Below are positions 35,631 through 44,112 of a DNA stretch of 64,000 nt, in pieces. Within the stretch, counting starts at the first letter, position 1. The number at the start of each line of letters is the position of its first letter. Location: the NCBI GenBank assembly GCA_018240525.1, contig JAFEFN010000003.1, positions 372,001-436,000 of the forward strand. Reading direction: 5' to 3'. The position numbers were made by a program, and so were the translations under genes. The notes below the pieces were generated by a model. The model had not been told where the DNA came from. It worked only from the letters and a program-made list of their open reading frames with translations, and searched no databases. This stretch comes from Pseudomonadota bacterium. GTDB lineage: Bacteria; Pseudomonadota; Gammaproteobacteria; Steroidobacterales; Steroidobacteraceae.

Positions 35631-38090
35631 TCAGGCCTTGATGCGGGCCATCGTCGGGTCGTACATCGGCCGGAGTGAGACCTCGGCCGGGTAGCGCCGG
35701 CCGGCCACCTCGACCTCCCACTTGCCCGACTGCAGGTACGCGGCGTCGACCACCACTTTGGGCTCGACCATCGCAAGGCCCACGGCACCCCCGAGCGTGT
35801 GCCCGTACGAGGCTGCGCGCACGTAGCCGACCGGCACGCCGTCGCGGTGCACGACCTCGGCGTGGAACATGAGCGGCGCGGGGTCCTTCAGCAGCACCTG
35901 CACCAGGCGCCGCTTGAGCGGTCCCCCGGCCTTGCGGGCCATGAGTGCCTCCTTGCCGATGAAGCCGTCGGGCTTGTTCAGATCGACGGCAAATCCCAGG
36001 CCCACCTCGTACGGCTCGTCGGTATTGTCGATGTCGTGGCCGTAGTCGCGGTAGCCCTTCTCCATGCGCAGGCTGCCGAGGGCCTTCAGACCTGCGTGCG
36101 CCAGGCCGAACCGCCTGCCCGCCTCCACCACACGGTCGTACACGTGCACGGCCTGCTCGGCGGGAATGTAGAGCTCGTAGCCGAGCTCGCCCAGGTAGGT
36201 GATGCGCACGCACAACACCCGCGCAAAGCCGATGTCGATCTCGCGCGCGCTGCGGAACGGGAAGGCTTCGTTGGACAGGTCGACGCTGGTGAGCTGCTGC
36301 AGGAGTTCGCGCGAGCGCGGGCCCTGCACGTTCAGCTGCCCGTAGGCGGACGTGACGTCGGTGACGAAGGCGTGCGCCTGCTCCGGGATGTTGCGTTTCA
36401 TCCAGGTCTCGGCGTGCCTGACCATGGTGTCGGTGACGACGACGAAGAAACGGTCGTCGGCGAGCTTGGTGACCGTGAGGTCCGCCTCAAGCAGCCCCTT
36501 GGCATTCAGCCACTGCGTGTAGGTGATGATGCCCGCGGGGCCGTTGACGTCGTTGGCGGAGATCTGGTTCAGCCAGTGCCCGGCATCCCGGCCCTGCACC
36601 AGGAATTTCCCCATGAACGACATGTCCATGACGATGACGTTCTCGCGCGCGGCACGGTGCTCGGCCTGCCAGCGGGGGAACCAGCTCTCGCGGCCCCATG
36701 ACAGCGGCCCGGGGTCCGCCGTAACGCCCGCGCCCGCATACCAGTCGGGACTCTCCCAGCCGCTGACCTCCTTGAAGTAGGCGCCCTGGGCGGCCAGGCG
36801 CTCATGGAACGGGGACTTGCGCACGCCGCGGGCCGTCGTGAGTGACTTGTTCGGGTAGTGCGTCTTGTAGACCATGCCGAGCGACTCGACGGTGCGCTCG
36901 CGGCGGTACTCGGGGTTGGACTGGTAGGTGTGCGTGCGGTCGATGTTGAAGCCGGTGACGTCGACGTCGGGCACCCCGTCGATGATCCAGTGCGCCAGCA
37001 CGCGCCCCAGCCCGCCGCCGGTGAGGACGCCGACCGAGTTGAGCCCGGCAGCCACGAAGTAGTTCTTCAGCTCCGGCGCCTCCCCGACGATCGGCCGCAG
37101 GTCCGGCGTGAAGCTCTCCGGTCCGCAGAAGAATTTCTTCATGCCGACCTCGGCCGTGACCGGCACGCGCGCCATGGCCTTCTCCAGGAAAGGGGTCATG
37201 CGATCCCAGTCCGGCGGCAGCTCGAGAAACGAGACGTCCGCCGGGATGCCCTCGACCTTCCAGGGCGCACAGGTCGGCTCGAACAGGCCGACCATGATCC
37301 CGCCCCCCTCCTCGCGGTAGTACCCGTAGGCGCCCGGGTCCTCGAGCACCGGCATGTTCGGCGGCAGGTCCTTGATCGGCTCGGTGATCAGGTAATAGTG
37401 CTCGGCGGCCTGGTTGGGGATGTTCACCCCCGCCAGCGCCCCGAACTGCCGCGCCCACATGCCGGTGCAGTTGACGACGTAGTCCGCCTTGATGTCCCCG
37501 CGCGCGGTGCGCACGCCGGTGACGCGCCCGCGGCTCTGCGTCACGCCGGTCGCGGCCACGCCCTCGAGTATCTGCACGCCGCGCATGCGCGCGCCCTTGC
37601 CCAGTGCCATGGTGACGTCAACCGGATTTACACGGCCGTCCTCCCTGACGTAGAACCCGGCCTCGATGTCATCCACCTGCGCCAGCGGGAACATGGCCTT
37701 GATTTCGCGCGGCGAGATCTCGTGCACGTCCACTCCACAGTAGCGGTTGAACGCCGCCACGCGCCGGTATTCCTCGAGCCGGTCCTTGTCGGCGGCGACC
37801 TCGATGAAGCCGATCGGGGAAAAGCCGGTCGCCTGGCCGGTCTCCGCTTCCAGGCGGCTGTAGAGATCGCGCGTGTACTTGCGCATCTCGGTCGAGGTCT
37901 CGGAGGTCGAGCCGAAGGTGACCATGAGCCCGGCGGCATGCCAGGTGGTGCCGGAAGTCAGCCGGTCACGCTCGAGCAGGACGATGTCCTTCCAGCCCAG
38001 CAGCGCCAGGTGATAGGCCACGGAGGTGCCGATGACCCCGCCGCCGCAGACGACGACGCGGGCATGGGAGGGGATGGCAGGTGTGCTCAA
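35631..38090 (-). CDS. GcvT-fused FAD-dependent oxidoreductase (dimethylglycine/sarcosine dehydrogenase-like)
   Basis: The 819-residue product has an N-terminal FAD domain with V-V-C-G-G-G-V-I-G and the S-G-T-T-W-H-A-A-G motif; the histidine here (residue 51) is the residue that carries covalent FAD in dimethylglycine and sarcosine dehydrogenases. A middle FAO domain follows, then GcvT folate-binding and C-terminal barrel domains. The reaction would be oxidative N-demethylation with transfer of the methyl group to tetrahydrofolate. Translation starts at TTG 38090 with AGGA 7 bp upstream. It is downstream of the PrnB-like gene by about 110 bp. Confidence 0.92.
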   Translation of the reverse strand: MSTPAIPSHARVVVCGGGVIGTSVAYHLALLGWKDIVLLERDRLTSGTTWHAAGLMVTFGSTSETSTEMRKYTRDLYSRLEAETGQATGFSPIGFIEVAADKDRLEEYRRVAAFNRYCGVDVHEISPREIKAMFPLAQVDDIEAGFYVREDGRVNPVDVTMALGKGARMRGVQILEGVAATGVTQSRGRVTGVRTARGDIKADYVVNCTGMWARQFGALAGVNIPNQAAEHYYLITEPIKDLPPNMPVLEDPGAYGYYREEGGGIMVGLFEPTCAPWKVEGIPADVSFLELPPDWDRMTPFLEKAMARVPVTAEVGMKKFFCGPESFTPDLRPIVGEAPELKNYFVAAGLNSVGVLTGGGLGRVLAHWIIDGVPDVDVTGFNIDRTHTYQSNPEYRRERTVESLGMVYKTHYPNKSLTTARGVRKSPFHERLAAQGAYFKEVSGWESPDWYAGAGVTADPGPLSWGRESWFPRWQAEHRAARENVIVMDMSFMGKFLVQGRDAGHWLNQISANDVNGPAGIITYTQWLNAKGLLEADLTVTKLADDRFFVVVTDTMVRHAETWMKRNIPEQAHAFVTDVTSAYGQLNVQGPRSRELLQQLTSVDLSNEAFPFRSAREIDIGFARVLCVRITYLGELGYELYIPAEQAVHVYDRVVEAGRRFGLAHAGLKALGSLRMEKGYRDYGHDIDNTDEPYEVGLGFAVDLNKPDGFIGKEALMARKAGGPLKRRLVQVLLKDPAPLMFHAEVVHRDGVPVGYVRAASYGHTLGGAVGLAMVEPKVVVDAAYLQSGKWEVEVAGRRYPAEVSLRPMYDPTMARIKA

Positions 38091-38199
38091 GGGGTGTTCC
38101 TATCTGGCATCGGTGCGCGCCGCGCCGCACTGGCCGGGGGCGGCGCATTTTAAGCGAGGGCGGCGCGGCGCAGTAGCCTGCGCGGCGTGGCCGACTAAC

Positions 38200-39375
38200 T
38201 CAACCGCCGCAGGCCCGCGCCAGCCTCGCCAGGTCCGCGTGGCGGCTGGGGATATCGTCGCGCGGTGCGGCCATGCGCAGGTCGCGCAGGCGCTCCAGCG
38301 AGCCGAGCAGGACGGGAAGCGGCGGACCGCTGGCCGTGATGTGCGTCAGGCGGTGCTCGGGCAGCGCCGCCGAGGGAGCCTCGATGAATCGGCGCACCAG
38401 CTGGTCATGGTGCTGCGCAGCGGCCGTGCCGTGCGCCTTGCAGACCTCCAGGAAGCGCCCGGCGTTGCGCTGGAACCAGCCCTGGGAAGCTGCGGCGGGC
38501 AATTCCGCGAGCAGCGCATCCAGCAGGCTCTGCCGGCGCAGGCAGTCGCGCAGCCGCGCCTGATCCTCCGGCATCATGAACAGGAACTTGTCCACGAGCA
38601 GCTGGGAATAGGCGATGTTGTTGCCGTTGCACAGACCCAGCAGCAAGTCGATCTCGTTGATGCCGGAGAAGTCCCCGGCGTTGGCGCCGCGATACTCGTG
38701 CAGGCCGACCTTGTAGGGCTTGTAGTACGGGCGTACGCAGTAGAAGAAGCGCTGCGTGTCGAGTTTGTCGAACAGGACCTGGTTGTAGTGCGCGACGTCG
38801 GCGAGCGCATCGCGCGCGTCGCCGAGCAGGTCGTAGGCGACCGGATGCGACACCCCAAGCGGCAGGATGCGCGTCAGGGCATCCGCGGCCCGCTTGTAGG
38901 CGAAGATCCCGCGCGTGTTGTACTCGAGGAACACCTGCTCGGCGGGCAGCGTGGTGAAGCACTTGTAGCTGCCGAGGACCGCAGGGTTGTGGGTGGTGAG
39001 ATGGCTGGTGGCGAAGCGCGGCGTCACCCCCATCGATGCCCCCAGGTGCAGGGCCAGTGCCGAGGCCTCGCGCAGCAGCGAGGGGCCCTCGGCATCCGGC
39101 GGGGTAACCTCGTGGCGCCGGCAGGCCGCCATGTACAGGCCGACGTTCGCCAGCACCGAGAAGGCGGACTCGAAGCCCTCGTCGGTGTTGCCCTCGTGCA
39201 GAAGAGCGACGATGAAGCCGCGCCCTTCCTCGACCAGGCGCGCCTTGATGTCGCCTCCGACGCCCTCGATCGCGGCACGGTCGGCCTGCGCGAAATACAG
39301 CTCCTCGAGCTGCGTGTTCATCTGCACGAAGCCGCCGCGTATCCAGCGGTCGAAACGGTCCGCGTTCTGCGTCAT
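38200..39375 (-). CDS. PrnB-like (DUF1864, IDO-superfamily) haem protein
   Basis: The 391-residue product resembles PrnB, the enzyme that rearranges 7-chlorotryptophan to monodechloroaminopyrrolnitrin. Shared features are the R-P-Y-Y-K-P-Y-K-V-G segment, the following G-x-N-A-G-D-F, and a helical layout like indoleamine 2,3-dioxygenase. Several histidines are candidates for the haem ligand, but I cannot assign one safely. The window has no chlorinase or other pyrrolnitrin gene, so the substrate is probably not chlorotryptophan. It sits in a TetR - small protein - PrnB-like - demethylase gene order with short gaps, suggesting one regulated pathway. Confidence 0.75.
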   Translation of the reverse strand: MTQNADRFDRWIRGGFVQMNTQLEELYFAQADRAAIEGVGGDIKARLVEEGRGFIVALLHEGNTDEGFESAFSVLANVGLYMAACRRHEVTPPDAEGPSLLREASALALHLGASMGVTPRFATSHLTTHNPAVLGSYKCFTTLPAEQVFLEYNTRGIFAYKRAADALTRILPLGVSHPVAYDLLGDARDALADVAHYNQVLFDKLDTQRFFYCVRPYYKPYKVGLHEYRGANAGDFSGINEIDLLLGLCNGNNIAYSQLLVDKFLFMMPEDQARLRDCLRRQSLLDALLAELPAAASQGWFQRNAGRFLEVCKAHGTAAAQHHDQLVRRFIEAPSAALPEHRLTHITASGPPLPVLLGSLERLRDLRMAAPRDDIPSRHADLARLARACGG

Positions 39376-39402
39376 GTCGGTCGCGCCGGAGCGCAGGCGC
39401 CG

Positions 39403-39711
39403 CTAGCTGGCGCGCTTGCCCGTCACCGGCCAGCTGCCGAAGGCTCCCGCCTTGACGGTGCCGGCGAAGGTGTCATCGCTGTCGAGGGTGACCTGCGCAT
39501 CGAGGGTGAGCGGCATGGGCACGGTCATCTTGACCGTCCACGTCGCGCTCCTGCCGCTGGCCTTGCCGTTCTCGAGCGTGAGCGTGCCGACCATCGGGGA
39601 GGTCGTGGATCCGGTGATCGAGCCGCCGGACTCCTGCAGATCGAGGGTCGAGCTCTGCGCGCCCATCGGCGACTTGGTGACCATGTCCCACTTGCCCGAA
39701 AAACCTGCCAT
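39403..39711 (-). CDS. Small beta-rich hypothetical protein
   Basis: The 102-residue product starts F-S-G-K-W-D-M-V and continues in alternating strands with T-L-T-L-E-N-G-K-A-S-G and ends G-S-W-P-V-T-G-K-R, a pattern of a small lipocalin-like or META-like barrel. There is no signal peptide, so it is cytosolic. An AGGAG site precedes the ATG. It lies 27 bp upstream of the PrnB-like gene and 32 bp downstream of the TetR gene, so it is probably co-transcribed with both. No function is known to me. Confidence 0.7.
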   Translation of the reverse strand: MAGFSGKWDMVTKSPMGAQSSTLDLQESGGSITGSTTSPMVGTLTLENGKASGRSATWTVKMTVPMPLTLDAQVTLDSDDTFAGTVKAGAFGSWPVTGKRAS

Positions 39712-39743
39712 GTGCGTGACTCCTCATGAAGACCGAGACACGG

Positions 39744-40388
39744 TCAGCGCCGGGCGCTGCCGCGAGGGCGGCCATTCTCGGTGATCACATGCAAGTTGGC
39801 CAGCGCGCCCGCAGGACGCGCCGGCGGCACGCCCGCACCGGCCCCCGCCGACAGCGCCCGCGTGCCCGCGAGCAGCTGTTGCGCCACGAGCTCCGGCTGC
39901 AGGCCGGCATGGGCCGTGAGCCAGTGGGTGACGAGGGCGATCTGCGCCTCCGCGATCACCGAGGCCAGCAAGGAGCGCGGCACGGCGCTGGCCGGGAGGC
40001 GTGGCAAGCGCGGCTCGATGAGCGCGGCGAGGCTCCTGACCCATAGCCCGCGGATGGGTGCCTCGAAAAAGACGCGGTTGATGCTCCGCTGGGCGCGGAA
40101 ATGTTCCAGCAGCGGCAGCAGCTGCGGCGCGGTCAGCTCGCCGCCGACGCAGGCCGCGAGACCCGCGGAGGGATGCGCAAGGCTCTCCTCCAGCAACTGC
40201 TGCTTGCCGGCATAGTGCAGGTAGAAGGTCGACCGGCCGATGTTGGCCTTGCGGCTGATCTCCGCGGTCGTGACCCCCTCGTAGCCGCGCGACAGCACGA
40301 GCTCCACGAAGGCCGCCGTGAGATCGCGCCGCGTGCGCTGGGCGCGCCGGTCAGTGCGAGGATTGTGGGTCCTGGACATCGCAGGCAT
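39744..40388 (-). CDS. TetR family transcriptional regulator
   Basis: The 214-residue product has the TetR helix-turn-helix: F-V-E-L-V-L-S-R-G-Y-E-G-V-T-T-A-E-I-S then N-I-G-R-S-T-F-Y-L-H-Y. The C-terminal ligand domain is of unknown specificity. It probably represses its own unit (small protein, PrnB-like protein, FAD-GcvT enzyme) and may also act on the divergent membrane protein at 40501. The ATG at 40379 three codons in is an alternative start. Confidence 0.9.
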   Translation of the reverse strand: MPAMSRTHNPRTDRRAQRTRRDLTAAFVELVLSRGYEGVTTAEISRKANIGRSTFYLHYAGKQQLLEESLAHPSAGLAACVGGELTAPQLLPLLEHFRAQRSINRVFFEAPIRGLWVRSLAALIEPRLPRLPASAVPRSLLASVIAEAQIALVTHWLTAHAGLQPELVAQQLLAGTRALSAGAGAGVPPARPAGALANLHVITENGRPRGSARR

Positions 40389-40500
40389 TTACAGACAGAT
40401 GGGCCGCTGCGTCCACTATCGGACAGACGGGCCGACGGTTCCAGCACCCTGCGACGAACATGCGCTAAAACGAGGCGGTACCCAGCCAGAGGAGCCCACC

Positions 40501-41172
40501 GTGACCCAGAGCCTGCAGCCGACCGATCCGCGCCCGCTGGGCGCCGCCTTTGCCGCGTGCGGCCTCGCCAGCCTCGTGCTGCTCGCCAACCACCCCGCCA
40601 GTGGCGCGCATGATTTCGCCGGAGTGCTGCAGGAGGAAGCCGCCCATCGATTCATCGACGGTGTGGTCCACGGCGGCTTCGTCCTGGTGCTGGCAACCCT
40701 GATCGTGAACTTCGTGCTGCTGGGGCGGCGGCTGGGCGCCGAGCGGGTGCCGGTGGTCATCTGCACGGTGGCGTTCTGCATTGGCGCCGCGGCCTGCATG
40801 GCCTCGATGATCCTCGATGGCCTGGTGATACCGGCGGTGGCAGTCCGCTATGCGGGCGTCAGCACACCCGAGAGCCTGGCGGCAGCCAAGTCCCTGTTCG
40901 TCTTTGCCGGCAGCCTCATCGGCTTTCTCATGCCGATGGGAATCGCATTCCAGTCCCTCGCCATGCTCAGCCTGGGCGCCCTGCTGGCCGCCGGCACGCC
41001 GCGGCTGCGCCTCGTCGGCCGCGCGGGCGCACTGGCCGGCATCCTCATCGTCGCGCTCCTCGTCCTTGTTCCCCCTGGACGCGCCGCCCACGTCATGCTG
41101 GCCGGCATCGCCCTGCTTGGGTTGTGGTACCTGGCCCTGGCCGTGCTCCTGTGGAACGGGCGTCTCGGCTGA
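40501..41172 (+). CDS. Integral membrane protein, about six helices
   Basis: The 223-residue product is hydrophobic, with roughly six transmembrane helices and a short His-containing loop (H-R-F-I-D-G-V-V-H-G-G). The final part ends in W-Y-L-A-L-A-V-L-L-W. No family could be named with certainty. Translation starts at GTG 40501 preceded by AGAGGAG. It is divergent from the TetR gene and shares its regulatory gap of about 110 bp, so it may be a TetR-controlled transporter or sensor. Confidence 0.75.
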   Translation: MTQSLQPTDPRPLGAAFAACGLASLVLLANHPASGAHDFAGVLQEEAAHRFIDGVVHGGFVLVLATLIVNFVLLGRRLGAERVPVVICTVAFCIGAAACMASMILDGLVIPAVAVRYAGVSTPESLAAAKSLFVFAGSLIGFLMPMGIAFQSLAMLSLGALLAAGTPRLRLVGRAGALAGILIVALLVLVPPGRAAHVMLAGIALLGLWYLALAVLLWNGRLG

Positions 41173-41411
41173 TGGCCAGCGGCTCCCCGGCATGCCGCCA
41201 GCGGCGGGGCTGGGCTCGAGGAAGCGCGCGCGCCCGCGCGGATGGGTCCGGGCCACGCCGTAGTCGGCATGGAAATAGAGCGCGGGATTCAGGTCGCGGA
41301 TGGGGCGCGGGGGGCGCGGGGAGCGCCGTGAGACAATGCGCGCAAATCGTTGCGACGACACGGGCAACTAGGCGCCCGGCTGGACATGTCGACATCAGGT
41401 GAGGGGAACGG

Positions 41412-42530
41412 GTGAAGCGGACATCGCAAGCGCGCAAGACCACCCTACGCGCATTGCTGGTTCTGGTTTCGGCGATGCTGGCCGGCGCATGGCAGAGCAC
41501 CGCCGCGGACACGGTTGCGCAAGGGCCCCACGATTTCCGCGACCGGAACTTCGATTACTTCGTCACCGGAAACCCCGCGGTGCCGCGTGCCGGGAAGACA
41601 CAGTTCCTGCTCGCCCTGATGGGCGGCGGCGGCCGGGTGGATGCGGCGTTCCGCGCAATCGCCACGCACGCAGGCGGCGGGCACATCCTCATCCTGCGCG
41701 CGGTCGACGATGACAGCTTCGACCCGGAAGACGGCAACTACGGCCGTTCGTTCGCGACGACCTGGGGTCCGGTAAGCTCGGCCGAGACCATCACCTTCCA
41801 CAATCGCCAGGCCTCCTATGACCCGCGGGTGCTGAGCGCGCTGCGCCAGGCTGACGGAATCTTCATCGCCGGTGGCGACCAGGCGAACTACGTGCGCTAC
41901 TGGAAGGGCACGCCGGTGCAGCAAGCGCTGAATGCCCACGTGCGCGCCGACCGCCCCATCGGCGGCAGCAGCGCCGGCCTCGCGATTCTCGGTCACTACG
42001 GCTACCCCTGCCTCGACGGCATCAGCCTGGAGTCGAAGGTGGCGCTCGCCGACCCTTTTAATGCGAGCGTCATGGTGGAAGAGGATTTCATGCACTTCCG
42101 CGGACTCGAGCAGGTCATCACCGACTCGCACTTCTCGGCACGCAGCCGGCTGGGACGCACGATCGTGTTCCTGGCCCGCATCAACCAGAGCAAGCCCGGA
42201 TCCTCGGTCATCGGACTCGGTATCGACGAGAAGACCGCGCTGCTCATCGATGGCGCCGGCCGGGCGCAGCTCGCCGCCGGTTCTGCGGGCAGCGCCTGGC
42301 TGGTCCGCCTGGCGCAGCCTGCGCTGACGCTCGCCCGAGGGCAGCCCCTGACCCTCGAGGGCATCCAGGTCGTGCGCCTGGGGCCGGAGAGCGTACTGGA
42401 ACTGAAGTCACAGGCCGTGCGGCAGCCCATGGCGCGCACCGAGATCTCCGTCGAACGCGGCGTGCCCTCCCCCGACGAGCTCACCCACGCCATGATCCTG
42501 CGCGACAAGGTGCCCCCGGGCGAGGACTGA
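41412..42530 (+). CDS. Exported cyanophycinase-like peptidase (S51)
   Basis: The 372-residue product has a signal peptide (L-L-V-L-V-S-A-M-L-A-G-A) and matches cyanophycinase: M-G-G-G-G-R-V-D near the start, the nucleophile elbow G-G-S-S-A-G-L-A, and D-S-H-F-S-A-R-S-R-L-G-R-T in the C-terminal half with the His and Arg of the family. The reaction would be release of beta-Asp-Arg dipeptides from cyanophycin. Translation starts at GTG 41412 after GAGGGG. No cyanophycin synthetase is in the window. The length beyond 250 residues includes an added C-terminal tail. Confidence 0.88.
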   Translation: MKRTSQARKTTLRALLVLVSAMLAGAWQSTAADTVAQGPHDFRDRNFDYFVTGNPAVPRAGKTQFLLALMGGGGRVDAAFRAIATHAGGGHILILRAVDDDSFDPEDGNYGRSFATTWGPVSSAETITFHNRQASYDPRVLSALRQADGIFIAGGDQANYVRYWKGTPVQQALNAHVRADRPIGGSSAGLAILGHYGYPCLDGISLESKVALADPFNASVMVEEDFMHFRGLEQVITDSHFSARSRLGRTIVFLARINQSKPGSSVIGLGIDEKTALLIDGAGRAQLAAGSAGSAWLVRLAQPALTLARGQPLTLEGIQVVRLGPESVLELKSQAVRQPMARTEISVERGVPSPDELTHAMILRDKVPPGED

Positions 42531-42670
42531 AGACTGCGAGGCTTGAAACCTGGGCTTCCTGCCCCGAGAGTGTGCGCATTGGTGCAGGGCCGGCGGAACT
42601 CCAGGGATGCCAGACGGGGCCTTCGCGGCGGTTTGGCAGCACGTGCGGCACCGCATGGCAGGAAGCAGCG

Positions 42671-43786
42671 ATGAAAACCTTCGGCAAACTCGCCGGCGGC
42701 GCCCGCCTGGAGCGCATGCAGGGCTCTTCCCAGTGGAACGGGTGGCACTTCGCCAACGTGCACCCGATCCTGCCGGGCCTGCGCGATCCCAGCGTGCCGA
42801 TGCCGAGCCTCAAGGAATTCCTCTACGGTGGGGAGCGGCGCGCCCCGCAGCACGGTCTGCCGCAAGTGCATCCGCTGGAAACCTGGACCCGGCCGCCGGC
42901 CAGCGGCCTGCGCGTGACCTGGCTCGGACACTCCACCATGCTGCTGGAGATCGACGGCCGGCGCGTGCTGACCGACCCGGTATGGAGCAAGCGCTGTTCG
43001 CCCTCGCAGCTGGTCGGACCGAGGCGCTTCCAGCCGGTGCCGATCGCGCTGTCGCAGCTGCCAGCCCTCGATCTGGTGGTCATCTCGCACGATCACTACG
43101 ACCACCTGGACCACGCCACCATCCGTGCGCTGGCCAGGACGAGCGTGCCGTTCGTGACTTCCCTCGGCGTTGGCGCGCATCTGGAATCCTGGGGCGTGAG
43201 CCCCGAGCGCATCAGCGAGCTCGACTGGTGGGAAACGCATCGCCTGCCCGGTACGGACCTCGAGGTCACCGCCGCCCCCTCGCAGCACTTCTCCGGGCGC
43301 ACGCCGAAGACACGCAACACGACGCTGTGGTCCTCGATGGTGGTGCGCACGCAGCGCCACGCGATCTTCTTCAGCGGCGACACCGGGCTCACCACCGAAT
43401 ACCAGCGCATCCGTGAGCGCCTGGGACCCTTCGACCTGGTCATGCTGGAGGTCGGCGCGCACCATCCCGCCTGGGGCGACATGCACCTCGGGCCGGAGAA
43501 TGCGCTCAAGGCCCACTCGCTGCTCGGGGGCGGGACGTTCCTGCCGGTGCACTGGGGCACCTTCAGCCTCGCGATGCATGCCTGGGACCAGCCCGCCGAG
43601 GTGCTGATCGACCTTGCCCCGAAGGTCGGGGCGCAGCTGCTGATGCCGCAGCTGGGAGAGCCGGTCGAGCCGGCGCACGCCGGAGCCGTCGTTCCGTGGT
43701 GGCGCCGGGTCGGCAACCCGTCGGCCGTCATCGAGCCGATGGAGATGGCAACGATGCCCGCATCGCTGCCCTGGCCGTTGGACTGA
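42671..43786 (+). CDS. MBL-fold metallohydrolase (UlaG/NAPE-PLD-like)
   Basis: The 371-residue product has the metallo-beta-lactamase signature S-H-D-H-Y-D-H-L-D near residue 138, T-W-L-G-H-S-T at the start of the fold, F-S-G-D-T-G for the bridging Asp and P-V-H-W-G-T-F for the last His. The order and the N-terminal extension are those of the NAPE-PLD/UlaG branch, which includes N-acyl phosphatidylethanolamine phospholipase D-like enzymes. The ATG at 42671 was chosen; the frame goes back to 42572. The substrate is not shown. Confidence 0.88.
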   Translation: MKTFGKLAGGARLERMQGSSQWNGWHFANVHPILPGLRDPSVPMPSLKEFLYGGERRAPQHGLPQVHPLETWTRPPASGLRVTWLGHSTMLLEIDGRRVLTDPVWSKRCSPSQLVGPRRFQPVPIALSQLPALDLVVISHDHYDHLDHATIRALARTSVPFVTSLGVGAHLESWGVSPERISELDWWETHRLPGTDLEVTAAPSQHFSGRTPKTRNTTLWSSMVVRTQRHAIFFSGDTGLTTEYQRIRERLGPFDLVMLEVGAHHPAWGDMHLGPENALKAHSLLGGGTFLPVHWGTFSLAMHAWDQPAEVLIDLAPKVGAQLLMPQLGEPVEPAHAGAVVPWWRRVGNPSAVIEPMEMATMPASLPWPLD

Positions 43787-43811
43787 CCGCCGCCCTCGGC
43801 GCGCCGGTCAG
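43783..43811. terminator. Hairpin between convergent MBL and GlsB genes
   Basis: A 7-bp inverted repeat (CTGACCG and CGGTCAG) spans both stop codons of the convergent genes, with a G+C-rich loop of 15 bases. There is no T run, so termination is only plausible. Confidence 0.4.
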
Positions 43812-44053
43812 GCGCGCTTGATGAGCCTCAGCAGGAAGATGAGCACCACGGCACCGACGGTGGCCACCACGATGGCGCCCGCCAGGCCGCCCCCCGTTGA
43901 AACGCCGAGAGTGCTGAACAGCCAACCCCCGAGCAGGGCGCCCAGGATGCCAACGACGATGTCGCCGACCACCCCATAGCCGCCCCCCTTCATCAGCTTG
44001 CCGGCCAGCCAGCCTGCAACCAGCCCGACCACGATAAACCAGATGAATGGCAT
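43808..44053 (-). CDS. GlsB/YeaQ/YmgE family stress membrane protein
   Basis: The 81-residue product has three membrane helices with the family pattern G-L-V-A-G-W-L-A-G-K-L-M-K-G-G-G-Y-G and D-I-V-V-G-I-L-G-A-L-L-G-G-W. Members are induced by envelope or osmotic stress; biochemical function is unknown. A GGGGAG site precedes the ATG at 44053. It lies just downstream of the Nramp-related transporter on the same strand. Confidence 0.92.
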   Translation of the reverse strand: MPFIWFIVVGLVAGWLAGKLMKGGGYGVVGDIVVGILGALLGGWLFSTLGVSTGGGLAGAIVVATVGAVVLIFLLRLIKRA

Positions 44054-44112
44054 GCCTGTCTCCCCTTCTTGTTGTAGCCGACAGCCCGCTGGCGCCTGCC
44101 GACCCACCCATC

